Of a DNA stretch of 9,585 nucleotides, positions 5,614-9,585 are shown in pieces. The notes under the pieces are model-generated. The model was not told the DNA's origin. It made no database searches and worked only from the letters and a program-made list of their open reading frames with translations. Source of the DNA: JANPPS01 sp031428635 (lineage in GTDB: Bacteria > Pseudomonadota > Alphaproteobacteria > Acetobacterales > Acetobacteraceae); the NCBI GenBank assembly GCA_031428635.1, contig JANPPS010000056.1, positions 1 to 9,585 of the forward strand. The letters run 5' to 3'. The position numbers and the translations under genes were made by a program. Position 1 is the first letter of the stretch; each line of letters begins with the position of its first letter.

Positions 5614-6558
5614 TTACCCCCGCCGCCGCTCGATCGCATCCCAAATGTCGGCCGCTAAATCCAGCCCATCGAACCGCATAATCTCCTGCAGGCCCGTCGG
5701 CGACGTCACGTTTATCTCGGTCAAATAATCCCCGATCACGTCGATACCGGTGAAGATCAGCCCATGGTCGCGCAGATACGGCCCGATCGCCTCGCAGATC
5801 TCATGCTCACGCCGGGTTAATGCGGAGCGTTCGGGCCGTCCGCCCACGTGCATATTGCTCCGCGCCTCACCCACCGCCGGTACCCGGTTCACGGCGCCGC
5901 TCGCCACGCCGTCGATCAAAATTATCCGCTTGTCGCCCGCCCGCACCGCCGCCTCATACCGTTGCACCATCAATGGCTCAGGCGACCGGGCGAAGTGCAT
6001 TTCAAGCAAGCTCGCCAGGTTCTCGTCATCCGGGCGGATGCGGAACACACCGACGCCACCGTTGCCGAACAGCGGCTTCACAATGATGTCGCCGTACTCC
6101 GCCCGGAATGCGCGAATGTCGTCGGGCGCCCAGGTGATGATCGTGGGCGGCATCAGCTCTGGAAAATGCGTGACCAGCAGCTTTTCGGGCGCGTTACGCA
6201 CCTCGGCCGGGTCGTTTACCACAAGCGTCGCCGGGTGGATGTGCTGCAACATGTGGGTCGCGGTGATGTAGGCCATGTCGAACGGCGGATCTTGTCGCAT
6301 CAGCACAACGTCCATCGTGGACAGATCGAGCGTCTCCGCCGGGCCAAACTCATGCAGGTGGCCCGCCACCCGCTGCACCCGGATCGGGTGAGCCCGCGCC
6401 GTGGGCGCCGAGCCGGGCCGCAGCGCCATATGCCGCACTTCGTAGTGCCACAGGGCGTGTCCGCGCCGCTGCGCTTCCAGCATCAGGGCAAACGTGCTGT
6501 CCCCGTCCATTGTCACCGTGGACATGGCGTCCATCTGGACCGCAACCTTCAACGCCAT
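5614..6558 (-). CDS. gshB: Glutathione synthetase
   Basis: GshB is a cytoplasmic ATP-grasp enzyme that joins gamma-glutamylcysteine to glycine, the last step of glutathione synthesis. The 314-residue product is of normal length for the bacterial family. The start AVQMD (6-10) and MDGDST (17-22) fit the N-terminal domain. MRQDPPFDMAYITATH (87-102) and NDP-EVRNA-EKL (115-127) are family signatures. IVKPLFGNGGVGVFRI (159-174) is the ATP-grasp glycine-rich loop with the nucleotide lysine, Lys161. GDKRIILIDG (208-217) and GIDVIGDYLTEINVTSPTG (271-289) provide the metal and phosphate ligands. No key block is missing. The ATG at 6558 is preceded by a TTGGGGGC ribosome-binding region; an in-frame TTG at 6570 is less likely. 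It lies 27 bases downstream of the reductase gene and upstream of ggt, all in one direction, probably one operon. Confidence 0.97.
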   Translation of the reverse strand: MALKVAVQMDAMSTVTMDGDSTFALMLEAQRRGHALWHYEVRHMALRPGSAPTARAHPIRVQRVAGHLHEFGPAETLDLSTMDVVLMRQDPPFDMAYITATHMLQHIHPATLVVNDPAEVRNAPEKLLVTHFPELMPPTIITWAPDDIRAFRAEYGDIIVKPLFGNGGVGVFRIRPDDENLASLLEMHFARSPEPLMVQRYEAAVRAGDKRIILIDGVASGAVNRVPAVGEARSNMHVGGRPERSALTRREHEICEAIGPYLRDHGLIFTGIDVIGDYLTEINVTSPTGLQEIMRFDGLDLAADIWDAIERRRG

Positions 6559-6585
6559 ACCAGCCCCCAATGCTTGGGAGCGTAC

Positions 6586-7599
6586 CTAGGCCGGAACGCC
6601 CTTGCTGGTCGAGTACTCGAAGTGCAGCGCCGTGTCCGGGTGCACGATCGGATGGATGGCGTGGGCGGCCATAGCGCCCTCGCTAAACCCCTGCAGGATC
6701 AGCTTCAGCTTACCGGGGTACGTCGCCACGTCGCCGATCGCGAACACGCCGGGGACGGATGTCTCGCACGTGGCTGCCGTCACCTGCACGTGCGATCGCT
6801 CCAGGTCCAGACCCCAGCCGGCGATCGGACCCAAATCCATCGACAGGCCGAAGAATGCCATCAGCACGTCGGCCGGCAGCACGCGCGCCTCGCCCTCCAG
6901 CGTCGCGACCTCGATGCCGCTCAGCACGCCCGCCTCACCCTGCAATGCGCGTAATTGGTACGGAACAACCAGCTCCACCTCACCCCGGGCAAACGCCGCG
7001 TCCAGCTGGGCGGCGGTTTCCGGCGCTGCGCGGAACTTGGCCCGGCGGTGCACAACGCTGATGTGCGACGCGACTCCGCGTAGGGCCAGCGCCCAATCGA
7101 CCGCGCTATCGCCACCACCGGCGATCACAACGCGCTTGCCCCGAAAATCCTCCCGCTTGCGACAGGCGTAGCGGACGGCGCCGGTTGCTTCATACGCTTC
7201 CAGGCCCTCCAACGGCGGACGGTTGGGTCCGAACGCGCCGGCCCCGGCCGCCACCACCACGGCGCGGCAATGGACGGTATCGCCCTGGTCGGTCCCCAAC
7301 TGGAACGCGCCCACATGGCCCGTCAGGCTCGTCACGCGCCGGCCCAGCAGACGGGGCACGTCGAACGGCGCGATCTGCTGTTCCAGGTTCTCGATCAAAT
7401 GCCCGGCCGCGATCGCCGGGTGGGCGGGGATGTCGTAGATCGGTTTCTCGGGATACAGCGCCGTGCACTGGCCCCCCACTTCCGACAGCGCGTCGATCAG
7501 GGTCGGGCGCAGCTTCAGCATGCTGCATTCGAATGCGGCGAACAGGCCGACGGGGCCGGCGCCAATGATCGCTACGTCAGTGTATACTGGATCGCTCAT
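6586..7599 (-). CDS. Ferredoxin/flavodoxin-NADP reductase, type 2 (thioredoxin-reductase-like)
   Basis: This 337-residue FAD enzyme should move electrons between NADP(H) and ferredoxin or flavodoxin in the cytoplasm. VAIIGAGPVGLFAAFECSM (9-27) is the FAD-binding Rossmann loop. EVGGQCTALYPEKPIYDIPA (40-59) is a hallmark of the type 2 FNR family. VVIAGGGDSAVDWALAL (157-173) is the NADPH-binding loop, followed by VVHRR-KFRA (182-191). VFAIGDVATYPGKLKLILQGFSEGAMAAH (285-313) is the second FAD motif. The C-terminal HFEYSTSKGVP (326-336) is also typical of this family. The redox CxxC of true thioredoxin reductases is absent between the two dinucleotide domains, which supports FNR rather than TrxR. 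The ATG at 7599 gives the usual N-terminus, but the nearest purine-rich tract (GAAGG) is about 16 bases upstream. It is first in the row reductase-gshB-ggt and diverges from tsaE. Confidence 0.93.
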   Translation of the reverse strand: MSDPVYTDVAIIGAGPVGLFAAFECSMLKLRPTLIDALSEVGGQCTALYPEKPIYDIPAHPAIAAGHLIENLEQQIAPFDVPRLLGRRVTSLTGHVGAFQLGTDQGDTVHCRAVVVAAGAGAFGPNRPPLEGLEAYEATGAVRYACRKREDFRGKRVVIAGGGDSAVDWALALRGVASHISVVHRRAKFRAAPETAAQLDAAFARGEVELVVPYQLRALQGEAGVLSGIEVATLEGEARVLPADVLMAFFGLSMDLGPIAGWGLDLERSHVQVTAATCETSVPGVFAIGDVATYPGKLKLILQGFSEGAMAAHAIHPIVHPDTALHFEYSTSKGVPA

Positions 7600-7652
7600 G
7601 TATGCACAGGTAACGCCTTCCGCGCTGGCCGCAAGCGGGGCATGATCGGGCC
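7600..7652. promoter_or_regulatory. Divergent spacer between the FNR gene and tsaE
   Basis: This 53-base region must contain or adjoin the start signals of both divergent units. The only strong promoter-like string is TATACT at 7583-7588 on the plus strand (TGTATACTGG), inside the FNR start codons. It could be a -10 for tsaE-addB, but no good -35 lies 16-18 bases upstream. The inverse reading, TATACA on the minus strand, lies inside the reductase gene and so cannot serve that gene. Confidence 0.25.
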
Positions 7653-7655
7653 GTG

Positions 7656-8078
7656 ATGCTTACGTTGCCCGATGTTGCCGCCACTGAGGCACTAGCCACC
7701 CGCATCGCCCGCGTTCTACGTCCCGGGGACGCTGTGCTGTTGGCCGGCCCGCTCGGTGCCGGTAAGTCTGCCCTCGCCCGCGCCCTGCTGCGCAGCCTGC
7801 TCTTGGACCCAACGCTGGAGGTACCCAGCCCGTCCTACACCCTGGTCCAGGCCTACGACGCACCCTGGGGCACCGTCTGGCATTTCGATCTTTGGCGACT
7901 GGACGACCCGCGTGCGCTGACGGAGCTGGGATGGGACGGGGCACAGGATGACGCCGTGATCGTTGAATGGCCGGATCGCCTGCCCGCCCCGCCGCCGGGC
8001 GCCCTCCATGTCACGCTCGCACTGGCCGAGGGCGACGCCCGTATCGCCACGCTTACGGGGTGGGAGGGCCGGCTATGA
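7656..8078 (+). CDS. tsaE: tRNA threonylcarbamoyladenosine biosynthesis ATPase TsaE
   Basis: TsaE is the small P-loop ATPase that works with TsaB and TsaD in making t6A at position 37 of ANN-decoding tRNAs. The 140-residue product has the family length. The Walker A loop GPLGAGKS (residues 31-38 from the ATG) is followed by LARALLR. VPSPSYTLVQAY (56-67) is the conserved switch-like SP-(F/Y)-L motif. WHFDLWRLDDP (75-85) and ELGWD (90-94) follow, and VIVEWPDRLP (101-110) is the (E)WP(D/E) signature. The P-loop ends in Ser where many homologues have Thr, a conservative change. A GTG at 7653 directly precedes the ATG at 7656, so either may be used. The stop codon overlaps the addB start (ATGA). 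Confidence 0.94.
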   Translation: MLTLPDVAATEALATRIARVLRPGDAVLLAGPLGAGKSALARALLRSLLLDPTLEVPSPSYTLVQAYDAPWGTVWHFDLWRLDDPRALTELGWDGAQDDAVIVEWPDRLPAPPPGALHVTLALAEGDARIATLTGWEGRL

Positions 8079-9585
8079 ACCTGCACACGATACCGGCCGG
8101 CGTGCCGTTCCTGCCGACGCTCGCGCGGTGGTGGCTGGACCGCGGTGCCGATCCCGCAACCACTGCCGATGGCTTGTTCCTGCTACCGACCCGTCGTGCG
8201 GCCCGCGCCCTGATGGATGCCTTTTTGGCCGAAAGCCATGGCCGGCCGCTGCTGCTGCCGCGCATCACGGCGCTCGGTGCGATCGACGAGGCCCCGCTCG
8301 CTTTGTCCGGCGCCCTCGATCTGCCACCGGCCGTACCCCCCGCCCGCCGTCTGGCGGAGCTGACCCGGCTAATCATGGCCATGACCGGCCGTGAGAGCGC
8401 GCCGGCCACCGCCGACCGCGCCTGGCCGCTGGCGATCGAACTCGCGGACCTGCTGGACGAGGCGCACCGGGCCGAAATCGACCTCGCGGCCGCCCTGCCG
8501 CATGCCGCCGCGATCGAGCACGCCGAGCATTGGGACCGCACCGTCCAGTTTCTGGAGATCGTCACCCACGCCTGGCCCGCCTGGCTTGCGGATAACGGCC
8601 TGATCGATGGGGCGGACCGGGCCCGCAGGCTACTCGATGCGCAGGGGGCCGCATGGGCCGGCGGCGCGCCGTACCCGGTCGTGGTCGCCGGCACCACGGG
8701 CGGCGTACCCGCGGTGGCCCGGCTGATCCGCTGCGTGGCCCGGCTGCCGCAGGGACGGGTCGTGCTGCCGGGCGTAGACCTCGATCTGGATACCGAGACC
8801 TGGGACGGCCTGGACGCAGGCCATCCGCAGGCCGGGTTTCAGCGGCTGCTGACGGGTATCGGTGCCACACGGGGGGACGTTGCGGCATGGGACGCGACAA
8901 CGCCGCGTGAACGCACCATGGCGCAGGTCATGCTGCCGGCCGCGGCCCTGGGCCGGTGGCGGGACCCGGCTACGCCCGACCCCGCTACGCCCAACCCGGC
9001 CGGCATTACGCTGCTGGACGGTGTCTGGCGCCTACACGCGGCCGATGAGCAGGAAGAGGCGGTGGCCATCGCCCTCGTTTTACGCGACGCATTGCAACAG
9101 CCCGGCGCCCGCGCGGCGCTGGTAACGCCCGACCGCGCGCTGGCCGGCCGGGTCGCGGCGGAGCTACGGCGGTACGGCGTGGTGGCCGATGACAGCGCCG
9201 GTGAGCCGTTGGCCGACACGCCGCCGGGCGCGTTCCTGCGCCTGCTGGCCCAGGCCGTCGCGGACGGGTTTTCGCCCGTCGCCCTGCTATCCGTTCTGAA
9301 ACACCCGCTGGCCGGCCTCGGCATGTCCCTGCCTGCCTGCCGTGAGGGCGCCCGTGCGCTCGAACTAGCCTGCCTGCGTGGCCCGGCGCCCACCCCCGGC
9401 CTGGACGGGTTACGGGCGGCGGCGCATCGCGAAAGCGCGGATATGACGCTGCTAGATCAGCTCGCCACCCGCACCCGGCCGCTGCTGGACATCGCCCGCC
9501 ACGACAACGCCACCCCTGCCGAGGCCCTGCGCGCCCTGCTGCAAGCGGCCGAGCAGCTCGCCGATACCGACCGGGCAGAGGGTGC
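8075..9585 (+). CDS. addB: Double-strand break repair protein AddB, alphaproteobacterial type (C-terminus outside window)
   Basis: AddB pairs with AddA to process double-strand ends and load RecA in bacteria that use AddAB instead of RecBCD. The frame is open from ATG 8075 to the window end, 503 codons of an expected ~1000. The N-terminus IPAGVPFLPTLARWWL (6-21) and FLLPTRRAARALMDAFL (35-51), then LLLPRITALGAIDE (59-72), are typical of the alphaproteobacterial family. No Walker A motif is seen at the N-terminus, as expected for this lineage, where AddB is not thought to act as a motor. The C-terminal nuclease and iron-sulfur cysteines lie outside the window. The start overlaps the tsaE stop (ATGA) and has GGGAGGG seven bases upstream, so the two genes are translationally coupled. 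addA is expected next. Confidence 0.93.
   Translation, partial: MNLHTIPAGVPFLPTLARWWLDRGADPATTADGLFLLPTRRAARALMDAFLAESHGRPLLLPRITALGAIDEAPLALSGALDLPPAVPPARRLAELTRLIMAMTGRESAPATADRAWPLAIELADLLDEAHRAEIDLAAALPHAAAIEHAEHWDRTVQFLEIVTHAWPAWLADNGLIDGADRARRLLDAQGAAWAGGAPYPVVVAGTTGGVPAVARLIRCVARLPQGRVVLPGVDLDLDTETWDGLDAGHPQAGFQRLLTGIGATRGDVAAWDATTPRERTMAQVMLPAAALGRWRDPATPDPATPNPAGITLLDGVWRLHAADEQEEAVAIALVLRDALQQPGARAALVTPDRALAGRVAAELRRYGVVADDSAGEPLADTPPGAFLRLLAQAVADGFSPVALLSVLKHPLAGLGMSLPACREGARALELACLRGPAPTPGLDGLRAAAHRESADMTLLDQLATRTRPLLDIARHDNATPAEALRALLQAAEQLADTDRAEG
8963..9001 (+). repeat. 15-bp tandem repeat inside addB
   Basis: Two adjacent 15-base units, GACCCGGCTACGCCC (8963-8977) and GACCCCGCTACGCCC (8978-8992), differ at one base. 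A partial third copy, AACCCGGCC, follows (8993-9001). The reading frame is kept and encodes DPATP-DPATP-NPA, a flexible proline-rich insert of about 13 residues between helical parts of AddB. It probably arose by replication slippage. Confidence 0.75.

Noticed and set aside
6565..6578. CCCAA-TGC-TTGGG inverted repeat between the FNR and gshB genes as a terminator
   Set aside because: The stem is only 5 bp, has no T-tract and sits on the gshB ribosome-binding region, so a terminator is unlikely.
5848..6954. 368-codon plus-strand open frame across gshB and the FNR gene
   Set aside because: It runs antisense over two certain genes and is His/Arg/Gln-rich, as expected from antisense reading of high-GC codons.
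1..9585. Frequent CGATCG/GATCG strings through the window as a regulatory repeat
   Set aside because: They occur inside many genes on both strands and look like codon and GC bias; without a genome background count no enrichment can be claimed.
1..9585. CRISPR arrays, insertion sequences, attachment sites, tRNA or rRNA genes
   Set aside because: I found no spaced direct repeats, transposase motifs, terminal repeats or tRNA-like cloverleaf sequence.

Overview
The window is compact, very GC-rich chromosomal DNA with gene spacers of 0 to about 115 bp. The gene set points to an alphaproteobacterium, probably Rhodospirillales or Acetobacteraceae: an AddB-type recombination protein, a type 2 ferredoxin-NADP reductase, a LutC-like LUD domain beside an Smr protein, a DUF2848 protein, and gshB with ggt. 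This placement is inferred from protein character, not from any search. I see no mobile element, CRISPR array, tRNA or rRNA.

Layout. (1) 1-513, minus: the N-terminal half of a periplasmic amide/branched-chain-type ABC substrate-binding protein, cut by the window edge. (2) 578-2562, plus: the collapsed remains of a lactate-utilization lutB-lutC pair, then an intact Smr-domain gene that starts on the stop codon of the LutC tail, then an exported alpha/beta hydrolase of the homoserine acetyltransferase-like group. (3) 2567-2941, minus: a small VOC (glyoxalase-fold) protein, divergent from (4) 3037-3714, plus: a DUF2848 protein, with a GC-rich dyad between them. (5) 7599 down to 3745, minus: a type 2 ferredoxin/flavodoxin-NADP reductase, glutathione synthetase (gshB) and gamma-glutamyltransferase (ggt), all in one direction. 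(6) 7656 to the right edge, plus: tsaE overlapping the start of addB, which runs off the window.

How the genes fit together. The minus-strand cluster forms a thiol/redox group: GshB makes glutathione in the cytoplasm, GGT cleaves it in the periplasm, and the reductase exchanges electrons between NADP(H) and ferredoxin or flavodoxin. The tsaE-addB pair joins tRNA t6A modification to double-strand-break repair, but the cell-wall recycling genes (amgK/murU type) often found between them in related bacteria are absent.

The most notable observation is at 578-902. The first ~42 codons of a LutB-like protein are joined, out of frame, to the last ~66 codons of a LutC-like protein. This looks like a single internal deletion that left the start signal of lutB and the stop codon of lutC, the latter coupled to smr. 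I found no convincing wholly new system in this window.
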